This document shows positions 23,841-34,836 of a stretch of DNA of 64,000 nt, piece by piece. The number at the start of each line of letters is the position of its first letter. Position 1 is the first letter of the stretch. The notes beneath the pieces were generated by a model, which was not told the DNA's origin, searched no databases, and saw only the letters and a list, made by a program, of their open reading frames with translations. A program made the translations under genes and the position numbers. The DNA lies in the NCBI RefSeq assembly GCF_002878395.1, contig NC_061116.1, positions 125,544,859 to 125,608,858 on the forward strand, in the 5' to 3' direction. Origin of the DNA: Capsicum annuum. Its lineage: Eukaryota; Streptophyta; Magnoliopsida; Solanales; Solanaceae.

Positions 23841-26290
23841 GGGAGATTGTTTTACCTTGGAAGGAGGTGGGTTTTGAAAAAGAAGAGGATGAGGCCGACC
23901 CTCAAGATGGAGAGGAAACTGGAAATAGGCCACTTGATGATGATGATGGTGAAGTTATTTACCCACAAGAAGGGGAATGTGTTGTTCCAAACTTCGTAGT
24001 TAGACGCGCTATGATTAGTAAGGCAATAGACGGCCCTAGCCAAAGGGAAAATCTATTTCATACTAAATGCCTTGTAAAAGGGAATGTGTGCACTTTGGTG
24101 ATTGATAGTGGTAGTTGTGCGAATACCGTTAGTGTCACTATGGTGAACTTTCTGAAATTACCAACTACACTTCATACTAGCCCTTACAAGTTGCAATGGT
24201 TGAATGAATGCGGTGAATTGAAGGTCATGAGGCAATGTGTGATAAGGTTTAAGGTAGGGAACAACGAAGACGAAGTGCTTTGTGATGTGATAACAATGCA
24301 AGCATGTCATTTGTTGTTAGGTAGACCTTGGCAATATGATAGGTCTACCAAACATGATGGGAGGACCAACCGATATTCACTTGAGAAGGATGGTCGAAAG
24401 GTCACTCTTTATCCTCTTTTTCCATCACAAGTGAATGAATTACATCAAAAGATGAGGGAGTTGAAGGAGAAGGGAAAGAAACCCAAAAATGGTAAAAAGG
24501 AGGGGAAAACCGTGGCTGGGGCAGTAGGGATTTTCGGGACTGCCTCAACGTCAAATGGGCAAGAAAACATGGTGATGTTGGCTAGAAAGAAGGAACTCAT
24601 CTTGGATTATGATGTGGAAATGCCTATGCTTCTTTTGGCTCATTGTTTTAATACTAACCCCACTAATTCTTCTATTTTTCCTTTAATTTCTTGTGTGTTG
24701 CAGGATTATAAAGATGTATTTCCCAAAGAACTTCCGCAAGGATTGCCCCCACTTCAGGGAATTGAGCATCAAATTGACTTTGTGCCGGGCTCACAATTGC
24801 CAAATAAGCTGGCTTATAGAAGCAACCCTACGGACACCAAAGAATTGCAACATCAAGTTGAGAAACTCCTCAACAAAGGGTATATCAAGGAGAACATGAG
24901 TCCGTGCGCGGTTCCAGTGCTACTGGTGCCTAAGAAAGATGGAACATGGCGTATGTGTGTGGACTGCCGAGCTATTAATAAGATTACGGTAAAATATCGT
25001 CACCCTATCCCTAGGTTAGATGATATGCTTGATGAATTGAATGGTTCATGTTTATTTTCCAAGATTAATTTAAGGAGTAGCTATCACCAAATAAGAATGC
25101 AACCCGGTGATGAATGGAAAACCACCTTCAAGACTAAATTTGGTCTCTATGAATGGATGGTTATGCCATTCGGCCTAACAAATGCTCCAAGTATTTTCAT
25201 GAGGCTAATGAATCATGTGATGAAGCCATTTATTGGAAATTTTGTTGTTGTTTACTTTGATGATGTCTTGGTCTATAGTAAGTCAATTGATGAGCATGTG
25301 ATGCATTTACAATATGTGTTTGATGTTCTTAGTTGTATGCAAATCTGGAGAAATGCTCTTTTGGTGTTAATGAAGTTGTTTTCTTGGGTTTTGTTATTAG
25401 TTCAAGAGGGGTCAAAGTGGATGAATCCAAGATAGATGCTATCAAAAATTGGCCGACCCCGCAAACCATTAGCGAAGTAAGAAGCTTCCACGGGTTAGCT
25501 AGTTTTTATAGAAGGTTTGTCAAAGGATTCAGCACCATAGCCGCTCCTTTGATCGTGGTTATTCAAAAAGGCCAACCCTTCAAGTGGGGTGAAGAGCAAG
25601 CTAAGGCTTTTGAAACATTGAAAGCTATGCTCGTTTCCGCGCCTTTATTATAATTGCCCAACTTTGATAAGACATTTGAAGCTGAGTGTGATGCTAGTAA
25701 AGTGGGCATAAGAGCTGTTTTGATGCAAGATTTACCCATTGCTTATTTTAGTGAAAAGCTCAAAGGAGCAACTCTAAACTACTCCACATACGATCTAGAG
25801 TTGTATTCCTTGATTCGAGCTTTGGCCACTTGGCAACACTATTTGTGGCCCAAGGAGTTCGTGATCCGAACGGACCATGAATCCTTGAAGCATCTTCAGG
25901 CACAAGACAAGCTTAACAAGCGGCATGCAAAATGAATTGAGTTTCTTGAAACCTTCCCTTATGTTATTCAATACAAAAAGGGTAAGGACAACTTAGTAGC
26001 CGATGCTTTATCTAGAAAACATGTTCTTGTGTCAGCATTATCTTCAAAATTAATGGGTTTTGGGAGTTTGAAAGAATTGTATCCCGAGGACCCTCATTTT
26101 GCTCCTATCTTTAGGGAATATGAAGAAATGGGTAGGGACAAGTGGGATTCGGCTAGGGGTTCAAATCTGTATGCCAAGTTTGATGGATACTTATTTAAAA
26201 GTAGACGATTGTGTGTGCCCTCCAGTTCTTGGAGAGAGTTATTTGTGAGGGAAGCACACAATGGCGGTCTAATGGAGGAGCAATTCTATT
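23807..26290 (+). pseudogene. A protease, reverse transcriptase and RNase H
   Basis: The frame 23807-25435 holds protease (LVIDSGSCANTVS, catalytic D at residue 100; HLLLGRPWQYD) and RT: VPVLLVPKKDGTWRMCVDCR, KYRHPIPRLDDMLDEL, MPFGLTNAPS and YFDDVLVYS with both catalytic Asp at about residues 485-486. A small deletion near 25332 shifts the frame. RT thumb and tether continue at 25333-25653 (NWPTPQTISEVRSFHGLASF). RNase H follows at 25654-25935 ([43 protein letters not shown]) and DNLVADALSRK near 26000. In-frame stops at 25651, 25933 and 26290 break what is otherwise well-kept protein. Confidence 0.88.
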
Positions 26291-27447
26291 AGCCAAAAAT
26301 GCACAAGGATGTGGCCAATGCATAGATTAAAAAAGAGACAAATCACGACTTCTACCTCATGGGTTGTACACCCCGCTGCCCACTCCTTTACGCCCTTATC
26401 TTGACATATCTATGGATTTCGTGTTAGGGTTGCCTAGGAATAGACGAGGTCGGGACAGTATCTTTGTTGTGGTCAATCGATTTTCTAAGATGGCACACTT
26501 TATTCCATGTTTTAAATGTGATGATGCACCTAGTGTGGCCTCTTTGTTTGTTGATAATGTTGTCAAGTTGCATGGTGTTCCGAGGACCATTGTGAGTGAT
26601 AAGGACTCTAAGTTCCTAAGTCACTTTTGGAAATCCATGTGGGGTAGGCTTGGAACCAAGTTGTTATTCTCTACATATTGCCACCCACAAACTGATGGTC
26701 AAACGGAAGTGGTAAATAGGACTTTGGGTGCTAATACTACATTCCATGGTAAAAGGAAAATTGACTTCTTGGGAGGAACACCTACCATTGATTGAGTTTG
26801 TATATAACCTTGTCATACACTCAAGTACGGGAATGACTCCCTTTGAGTGCATATATGGCCTCAACCCCCTTACCCCTTTGGATTTAACTCCTTTGCCCAG
26901 TGATGTTATGATTAGCTTAGATGGAAGCAAGTAGGCAGATTCGATGAAGAAGTTACATGAGAAGGTGCGGCTTCGACTTGAGAAGAAAAATCAAGATATT
27001 GCAAGGAGAGTCAACAAGGGGAGAAAGAAACTTATTCTTAAACCGGGAGATTGGGTGTGGGTTCACCTTAGAAAGGATAGGTTTCCATCTCAAAGAAAGT
27101 CAAAATTGATGCCAAGAGGAGATGGTCTATTCCAAGTACTTGAACGGATCAATGATAATGCCTATAAGATTGACCTTCCCCCGGAATACCAAGTGCACAA
27201 CACTTTTAACGTGTGTGATCTTTCTCTAGTGGATGCGGTTGAGGATGACCAAATGCTGAATTTGAGGTCAAATTCCTCTCAAGATGGAGAGGATGATACA
27301 GGTGTACAAAGCTGTCCAATACGTTCTCGACCATTCACACGAAGTCAAGCTCGGGAGTTACAAAAACTACAAGCCATGTTCATGCAAATGGCTGCGTATG
27401 AGTTGGTACTTGATCCGCCAAAGAGCTTCAATGTTTTCAAGTGTTAA
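26291..27447 (+). pseudogene. A integrase, with tail running into the 3' LTR
   Basis: The H2C2 region (26250-26370) is partly deleted. The core is read at 26364-26795: [10 protein letters not shown] (first D), IVSDKDSKF (second D) and [13 protein letters not shown] (E), so the D,D-35-E set is present. A frameshift near 26730 moves to 26728-26934 ([22 protein letters not shown]), then a stop, then 26944-27447 with PGDWVWVHLRKDRFPSQRKS and RINDNAYKIDLPPEY. The last 51 codons, including SRPFTRSQARELQKLQ, lie inside the right LTR (from 27294). No Tekay-type chromodomain. Confidence 0.82.
27281..27293 (+). other. A polypurine tract, overlapping pol codons
   Basis: AAGATGGAGAGGA directly before the right LTR, inside codons for QDGEDD. 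Confidence 0.7.
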
Positions 27448-28147
27448 AATGAACCTTGAAGTGTAATAAATTACACTCTAAGGACACCCCATGACCTAAG
27501 GGTAGGAAGGTCATTTGTCCTTCATTTTGTGTGTAATATAAATAGATGCTATTAGGGTTATTTTCAGCACTTAGTTCATTCTTCATTTTTCACAACAACA
27601 AGTCTTGTAACTTTGAATATTTCTCTCTCTCTTGTTCTTGAGAGTAGAACCTGAAATCTGTCCAACAAGTGTAGTTACACTTGTGTTGTTTCTTGGCTAG
27701 AAACTTGAGATCTTGAGGTTCATGAGTTCCTCTTGATCTAAGTAAGAACTTGGTACTGAAATCTTTTGGTCTTAGGGTCCTTTCTTCAAGTTAGGGTTCA
27801 TAGATTCTAAGATATCTTTGTGTCAAGTTACTATCTTTCATTTTGTACTCTTGAAACTTTGCAGTAACTTAGTGAAGCCGTGTGGGGCTGATTTTCGATT
27901 CACTATAGTTATTGCCATTTGTTGTTCTTGTTGTTAACATTGTACTCTTTGTAATCTATCATCTTGTGTTGTTGAACCATTGTTTAATGTTATTGTTATC
28001 TTCTTGTTCTCCTTGTGTAGCTACTGTTTTGGTGTTGGTATTCCTTCAAAATTTCATGATTGTTGTTGTCTTCATATATTGGAGTTGTTATCTTCAAGCT
28101 CTTGGAATTGTAGTGTGTTTGGACTGATTTTGTGGCAGATTTGATAC
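27294..28147 (+). repeat. A right LTR, 3' end missing
   Basis: TGATACAGGTGT, collinear with the left LTR up to CAGATTTGATAC at 28147. The last 23 bases of the left copy are absent and TRIM sequence follows. Hairpin motif at 27870-27905. Confidence 0.88.
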
Positions 28148-28541
28148 TAACCAACTGCACTAAAAGCTATAGCTAATAGAGAGAGGCGCAACCCACCCTT
28201 TATAGGCCTTGAACTATATGGGGCACGAACCCGACCCACACCTCCAACCAAGGCCAACCTGAGACAGGTGGCCACCCTTTGGGTGCCATCATTCCCCCTT
28301 TCTTTGGGAAAAGGTTCATCCTCGAACTTGCGCATGGTGTAAGTGGGATTCAAACTCATGACCTCTGCTCTGATACCAAACCTTAAGATTGAACCGTTAA
28401 CCAACTGCACTAAAAGCTATAGCTGGTAGAGAGAGGTGCAACCCACCCTTTATAGGCCCTGAACCATACGGGGCATGAACCCGACCCATAACCCCAACCA
28501 AGGCCAACCCAAGACAGGTGGCCACCCTTTAGGTGCCATCA
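28148..28541 (-). mobile_element. TRIM-like miniature LTR element
   Basis: Two 144-bp direct repeats (28148-28291 and 28398-28541) flank about 106 bp. Read on the minus strand, each repeat starts TGATGGCACC. The interior begins with a purine tract (minus strand of TTCCCCCTTTCTTTGGG, 28292-28308) at its LTR-start side and has a perfect primer site (GCTCTGATACCA on the plus strand, 28367-28378) at the other. The size and parts are those of terminal-repeat retrotransposons in miniature, with no coding capacity. The primer site is about 19 bp from the 28398 repeat edge, so the real LTR probably extends to about 28380 and the left copy has lost that end. Confidence 0.78.
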
Positions 28542-29487
28542 TCTGGAGAAAGAAAGCTCACCAGTTCATCACAAATGATCGATGAATCGAGATGATCTAT
28601 CTGACATGAAAAAAAAGTAGAAATATCTCTGGTGCCTACATCACGTGGGATAGGACATCTAGCGACAGTTTATGGGTTGAGCACTAGCATGTAACTCAAG
28701 GTTAGGAGATAAAATAATGCTATGATCCACATTTCAAAATCATTAAAGACAATGCACATAATCATATATACATATAATCATGTCATGCCGAGAAAAGGAA
28801 CAATGCCATCAAGTAAAGCTTTATCCTGGACTATATAGCTCAACTATCATAAAAGGCACCCATGGGCTATATGGGTTCAACTCCCCTTGCTGAAAGGGCC
28901 CCAGTGCATGTTAGCCATACTAATCAGAGGCGTCAAGTAAGACCAGGGAATGCCCCAACCCCATGTCAATCCAAGATACAATTATATCAATAGTGTGAAC
29001 TATGCACACAGGTCATCAAGACCAACCTCACATCGCAAACATGAGTTTTCAGTAGAAGTCATCCAAGACCCATACCTTCATGGCTTTGCTACATAACCCC
29101 GATTAAGCCTAATATAAAGTATGTTTCACATAACCTATTTAATAAACAATGAACCAACCATTAAGGGACAACATGGGTATCATTATACCCTTACACTTAT
29201 AAGCTTATCTCTATGCCATAACAATCACATTATTTTGGGGGAATTCCTCGACCCCCTTGTTCATTAAATCAAATCATAGCAAACAAGGCTTTCAAAATCC
29301 ATGTTGACTAATTTAATCATTAATGCAATACCATAACATAGGTGAGTAAGTCAAACCAAGTGACAATTTCATAATTTAAAGGCAATTACATAGGTAGGTT
29401 GAGGGAACATAATTATTAGAAACCAATTCTAATTTTGAAACACCAATTTGGGGAAAACCATGAAACCTTTGTTTATTTCATCATACC

Positions 29488-30276
29488 TGATACAAGAATA
29501 ATGGTCGCCTTAGCTTTCGACGACATCATTCAAAGTCACTATGTAAAGAATCAAGATTTGGTCACATGGAGGGCACGGGATCATACTTGGAGGGGACGTT
29601 TTGAGTCTACCATTGATCAAACCCGAGTGTGAAAGATTGCTTGGAGCCTTGAAGGCTTAACGACTCTCGGGTTTGGACTACCTTTGTTGGTTCACGGTTT
29701 TGGTGCCCTTTATTAAGGGAATTTTGGTCACTTAGCCTTAAGGGCATTTTGGACAATTCATATTATTTTCCAACACACCAAGGCCACCCTTGGTCATTAA
29801 GGGTAGTGCAGTCTTTTTTGCCTTCTTTTGTGATATACTATAAGTAGGGTTTTTTAGGTCTTCTCTCATTAGTTTGAATGATGAAAGATTGAAACACTTG
29901 AAAATCCTCTCTCTTGAAAGTAGACCACCTTAGTATAGTCTTAGTTAGGACATGGAAAAGTCATCCTTAGTATAGGGCTTAGAAAAGTCAATATTGTTGT
30001 TTTCTTGGAAACGGTGGATCTTGAGGTGAGTCGATTACCTTGGCGGTCACCGTAAGAGTGTGGTTTTAATTATTACGTTCATTTGGATTTAGTGTTGAAA
30101 TACACTTGGTTCTTAATCTTGTAATAATATTGGTCTCACTATCTATCTTTATTTTTTATGCAATTTCCCTAGTGTTTGTGTTGAATCCATGTCTTGTTTC
30201 ATCTTGTGTCATTGTTATCATCTTCATCTCCTCTCTTTAGTTATAATTGCGGTTTCTAGCTTTGTTTTCCATATCA
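29488..30276 (+). repeat. C left LTR
   Basis: TGATACAAGAATAATGG to TTTTCCATATCA. It is collinear with D (reverse) and with much of M. Confidence 0.9.
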
Positions 30277-30278
30277 TT

Positions 30279-30290
30279 TGGTATCAAAGC
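30279..30290 (+). other. C primer binding site
   Basis: TGGTATCAAAGC two bases after the LTR, the same variant as in A. Confidence 0.82.
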
Positions 30291-31546
30291 ATTGCTATAT
30301 CTTGTTCCTACAAGATCAATCTTGGGCTTGCTTGTTAGAAAATTCAAAAAAAAAAGTTGAAATCTGAAAATTCCAAAAAGAAGCAAATCTATCCATTTTT
30401 GTGTCTTGGCTGAAATTATGTTCTTGTTGTGTCTTGGCCGAGATTTTTCTTGTTTTGAGTCTATATCTAGGAGCCATTTTATTTGTTTTGTTGTTTCTAG
30501 TGTAGCTTCTTCACCTCTAACACTAAAGAAGTCTAGATCTAGATTTGAGCTTTAATTGTTGATGTTGTTGTTGTGAACCTAAACTTTGGCCGTGTAATTG
30601 TTGTTGGAATTGTTGTTGCGGATTCAAATCTTGGATGTGTGGTGTGTTGTTGGTTTATGCTTGGAAAGATATTGTTGATGTTTGGGGTCCAACTTGAACC
30701 TTAGAACTTCAAGGTTAAAAAAATATGTGTTCTTGGTGTTCTTCACATCTTCATCTATAGTTGAAGAAAAAGTGGATGTTTGATCTTGGAAGTTGAAGAA
30801 AGAGAGTGTGTATTTTGTTAGTCTTGAAAGAAATTTCCAAAATTTAAGACCTCTCAAGAATTTTACAACCAATTCCAACCACTCAAGAACTTTAACAACC
30901 ACTTTTCCAACAACCTTCCATGATTTAAGGACCATGTCTTGAGGAGAAAAGTCAAGTCTTGCTTTTTGAATTTGAAAGAGGATTTCAAGACTTGTTTTCT
31001 CTCCTTAACCGATTCCCACCAATTCCAAATTACAATTGGACCAAGACTTGAATTAGAAAATAAAATTTGATAACAACCGTAACCAATACGTGGCTGCCAC
31101 ATCACATTTTTTACTGTTCATCAATAATTTTTAAGCTTAAATTTCAGATTTCTTAGTTTCATTTTATTGTTTCCTAGTTCCGTTTGTTGGTTTGAACACT
31201 AATTAACAAACTAGTAATTTCCTACTAGATTGTAAGTTAGTTGTAGAGTCCATTTGTTTCGTGTCTTAGTTATTTGTATGATTTTTCTTGTTTTTAACTC
31301 GTAGTAACTTCTTTGTTTCAAGTTCGTAAGTAAATTTTATTTTTGTGTCTTGAGTCGATCAAACAAGAATCTATTTCGGCCACCAAGTAGAATTGACATC
31401 CTATTGACTACCGGAGTATAACTTTCAATATTCGCCACTCCAATTGTGAGAATCACAAAGGTGAGTGTATACGAGTGTTAGTGAGAAGCTTTTACTACTA
31501 ATCTTGTTTGTTCATTGTGTAGGTACAAAGGTGATATAAAGGGAAC
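30291..31546 (+). other. C untranslated leader
   Basis: It shares ACAAGATCAATCTTGGGCTT, an adenine run, GTCTTGGCCGAGATTTTTCT, GTGGCTGCCACATCAC (about 31090) and GTAATTTCCTACTAG with A, B or M. It ends with ACTAAT (31496) and TGTTCATTGTGTAGGTAC (about 31508-31525), acceptor-like, 25 bases before ATG. Frames on the minus strand (30624-31105) are not conserved. Confidence 0.65.
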
Positions 31547-34040
31547 ATGTCTTCGATAGCCGGGGATTATTATGACTACAACATGAGAGACTATAATTGT
31601 AGTGAGGGGTTTTATGGCTACGACGTTGAGGGAGTTTGCAGAGGCTATGAAAATAGCCATGAACTTTCTTGGGCAGATTTAGGAGTTGCGGTTTTAAGGG
31701 AGAAAATGAGGTGAATGAAGTGCTAGTGCTTATGGTGAGTTTGGAGATGATTTAGGACCTCGTGAATGTTCTTATGATGTTGGGTCATGTGAGGAGTCTT
31801 ACACTTCTCACTCCGAACCAAGATTTGGTGTTAGGTGTAACCCTTTCATTCGTAAAGCTTATGAGATCTATAATGAGAGTGCAAGTGAGGAGTGTGAAGA
31901 TTCATATCCTTCACCTTGTAGTTCTTCTTATCAAGGTCAATATAGTGTGAATGGTTATACTAGTTCAAGTGGAGGTTGTCTAATGAGAAGAAGATGGTGT
32001 GCATTATAAAGTTGATCCGAGAAGGAGTATACACTCCGAAAAGGTGACAATTTGTGGGATACCGGGCTGCCTTATTGTGTTGAATGATAGGTACTATAAA
32101 AACTACATCCTTCCATCCATGGTCAACTACTTGGGGTTTTTTTGAGAGCCTTTACTTGTTCCATACTCATTAGACGAGTTCAAGGTTACCGAGAGGGTAA
32201 AAGTTGTCTTCTCCCAATATGAATACCATGAGGAGGTGTGGTGAGATGTTCTTCCCTTTCCCTACAGTCATGTATACTTAGGTGCCGATTGGTTTGCACG
32301 ACATCAAGTTCCTAACGTGCAAAATTGGCCTAGTGTTGTAAAAGACCAATGGGGGAATCGCCTCATAACTTACTGCTGCCCAAGCCACAAAGAGAAGTGC
32401 CTACCTACTCCAATCTGAATTATTATGAGAGACAAAAGATTGAGAGGAGTAAGAGAGTGCAAGGTGGTAATCCGAGAGTGGAAAAAAGAGAGGTTGTGTG
32501 GAGCGAAGTAAGGGGATTATCACCAAACCGTGCTAATACTGGTTGTCCTTCTATTTCTAAGGACATTTGTGTAGGTACCAACATGGCAAGCGAAGGCGAA
32601 CAATGACAAAAGGAAGTTGCTGCCCAAGCTTATGGAGGACCTTCACACCATGGCAAAGAAGAATCTACTCAAGAAATTCAAGGTAAAATAGCTAACTCTT
32701 ACACTTTGGTGCATGAGAATGATATTCGTATGGCTAGTAGCCCATTAAGTGTAAGTAGTAGCTTACTTACTTGTGAGTCAAATGATTCTTCGTCTCTTGT
32801 TGATGATGTACATATTGTGAGTGTGGATACACTAGTTGATCCTATTGATGACCAAATTGACTCTTCTTGTAAGGTTAATTTATGTCCACCTAGTATTGAA
32901 ACCTATATGTTGAACGGAAATACATCATCTTGTGTAATCGGTGTTGATCAACTTACTTGTGAAATTTGTCCACCACTTGAGTATGTGTATGATGTGATTA
33001 ATAGAACTCAAGTGAGTAAAGTACATGAAAATATTGGTCACTAAAATGGAAGTGAACCCGAGAGCCATTCTTGGGACAATCTTATGCTTGAAATCTCTTT
33101 GAAACATGATATTGATCTTTTAGAGAGTGATGAACGTGTTTGTTCTGAATCTTCCTTGGAAATATATCATGCTCTCTTTAGGTATAATATCTTGTTTAAA
33201 GATGATTTAAATACTCCTAATGAACCTAGTGGTGAGAATGGTGGTATAGCTTGCCTTGAAGGCTATAGTCGATATGCGTTACTATGGTGTGACAACATTC
33301 CTCCTAAAGATGAAAATCTCTTTTTGAAAGATGAGAGTACTCTTAAGGGTAAGAAATATGTAGTCTTTCTTAAAAACCCGAGGGAAAAGGTGTCATGACT
33401 CCTTGGGGTAATGTTCCTAAATGTGCATCTTTGTTTGACACACTTATGCCTAAATTGCATGAATTCCAACTTGTGGATGCCAAGTTGTCTAGTTATTTGA
33501 AGGAAAGAATGTGTATGTGTTTAAATGCTTATTCTTCACCCATGAATGCCTTTGCACGTGATTCTTTCCTATACTACCTCTTTGCCTATAATGCCGTCCA
33601 TGCTAGTTTTGGATTTATTTTATGTCGAGATAGGAAGTTTGTTGGTCTGTCCATGTGTGCGTGATAATACTATATGGATTTTATGGGCTTTAGAACCAAT
33701 CGAAACCCCCCCTTGGTGTGGTCTTTTGACGATATAAAGAAGCAATGGTGTCTTATAGCTCATAAGATGAAGGAAGTTCTACCTTATGGATTATTTGATG
33801 TCATTAGGACCTATGTAGTTTCTTTATCTCTTGGTGATTCCCGTAACCAAATCTTTTGTGCACCTTTTATTGAGCTTTTAATATTTAATTCAAAGGATCC
33901 TTGGTTATATTGCAAATATGTGCAACCTTGGCATGTTGAGATGATTTGTTGTGCTAACCCTAACCCTCATGCCATGAGTTTTTTTTGTTTGCCCTCTCTT
34001 CGATTTTGCAAGATTTGGATTTGAGGTCGAATCCTTTTCA
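31547..34040 (+). pseudogene. C protein, broken: Tyr-rich start, protease-like domain, B/D/E-type tail
   Basis: ATG 31547 begins a Tyr-rich 56-codon frame (DYYDYNMRDYN). At about 32030-32390 frames read VTICGIPG, DRYYKNYILPSMVNYLG and YSHVYLGADWFARHQV, the layout of a retropepsin-like domain, but at the catalytic position it has LND, not D-T/S-G. At 32706-33044 comes VDTLVDPIDDQIDSSCKVN, shared with B and D. At 33084-33398 LLESDERVCSES and YNILFKDDLNTPNEPSGEN are shared with D. Then RDSFLYYLFAYN (about 33560) and SKDPWLYCKYVQPWHVE (33893-33943). Several frameshifts and stops. Function unknown. Confidence 0.68.
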
Positions 34041-34042
34041 AG

Positions 34043-34052
34043 AAGTGGAGGA
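34043..34052 (+). other. C polypurine tract
   Basis: AAGTGGAGGA before the right LTR, inside a relic of the A pol end (DLRSNPFQEVEDD). Confidence 0.72.
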
Positions 34053-34836
34053 TGATACAAGAATAATGGCCGCCTTAGCTTTCGACGACATCATTCAAAG
34101 TCACTATGTGAAGAATCAAGCTTTAGTCACATGGAGGGCACGGGATCATACTTGGAGGGGACGTTTTGAGCCTACCAGATCAAACCCGAGTGTGGAAGAT
34201 TGCTTGGAGCCTTGAAGACTTAAGGACTCTCGGGTTTGGACCACCTTTGTTGGTTCACGGTTTTGGTGCCCTTTATCAAGAGAATTTTGGTCACTTATCC
34301 TTAAGGGAATTTTGGACAATTCATATTATTTTCCAACACACCAAGGCAACCCTTGGTCATTAAGGATAGTGTAGTCTTTTTTGCCTTCTTTTGTGATATA
34401 CGATAAGTAGGATTTTTTTAGGTCTTCTCTCATTAGTTTTGAATGATGAAAGATTGAAACACTTGAAAATCCTCTCTCTTGAGAGTAGACCACCTTAGTC
34501 TTAGTTAGGACTTGAAAAAGTCATCCTTAGTATAGGGCTTGGAAAAGCCAATATTGTTGTTTGCTTGAAAACAGTGGATCTTGAGGTGATTTGATTACCT
34601 TGGCAGTCACCGTAAGAGTGTGGTTTTAATTATTACATTCATTTAGGGTTAGTGTTGAAATAAACTTGATTGTTAATCTTGTAATAATCTTGGTCTCACT
34701 ATCTATCTTTATTTTCTATGCAATTTCCCTAGTGTTTGTGTTGATTATGTGTCTTGTTTCATCTTGTGTTATTGTTATCATCTTCATCTCCTCTCTTTAG
34801 TTATAATTTCGGTTTCTAGCTTTGTTTTCCATATCA
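34053..34836 (+). repeat. C right LTR
   Basis: TGATACAAGAATAATGG to TTTCCATATCA, followed by the atacc duplication. Confidence 0.9.

Larger units (their letters stand above)
20275..28541 (+). mobile_element. A: Ty3/gypsy gag-pol element (CRM/Reina-like), degraded pol, near-identical LTRs
   Basis: LTRs of 876 and 854 bp (the second is truncated by the TRIM) flank gag, protease, RT, RNase H and integrase in gypsy order. TSD is tctgg at 20270-20274 and 28542-28546. By eye I count about 14 differences over about 854 aligned LTR bases, so the insertion is relatively young. It is the only A-like element in the window with pol, and the likely kind of helper for B, C, E and M. It lacks a Tekay-type chromodomain, and its pol frame runs into the 3' LTR, as described for some CRM elements. 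Confidence 0.88.
29488..34836 (+). mobile_element. C: non-autonomous LTR element with B/D/E-type protein
   Basis: LTRs of 789 and 784 bp with the perfect 5-bp duplication atacc (29483-29487 and 34837-34841). The interior is 3.78 kb without RT or integrase. Leader, primer-site variant (TGGTATCAAAGC) and purine-tract context match element A closely, while the coding part is of another kind. It sits in S2. Confidence 0.9.

Noticed and set aside
28367..28378. tRNA-like GCTCTGATACCA strings (also 44366)
   Set aside because: These are reverse-strand primer binding sites of LTR elements, not tRNA genes; no cloverleaf surrounds them.
30624..31105. Minus-strand frames of 103 and 80 codons in the C leader
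   Set aside because: Low-complexity shadows of the leader; not shared with A, B or M.
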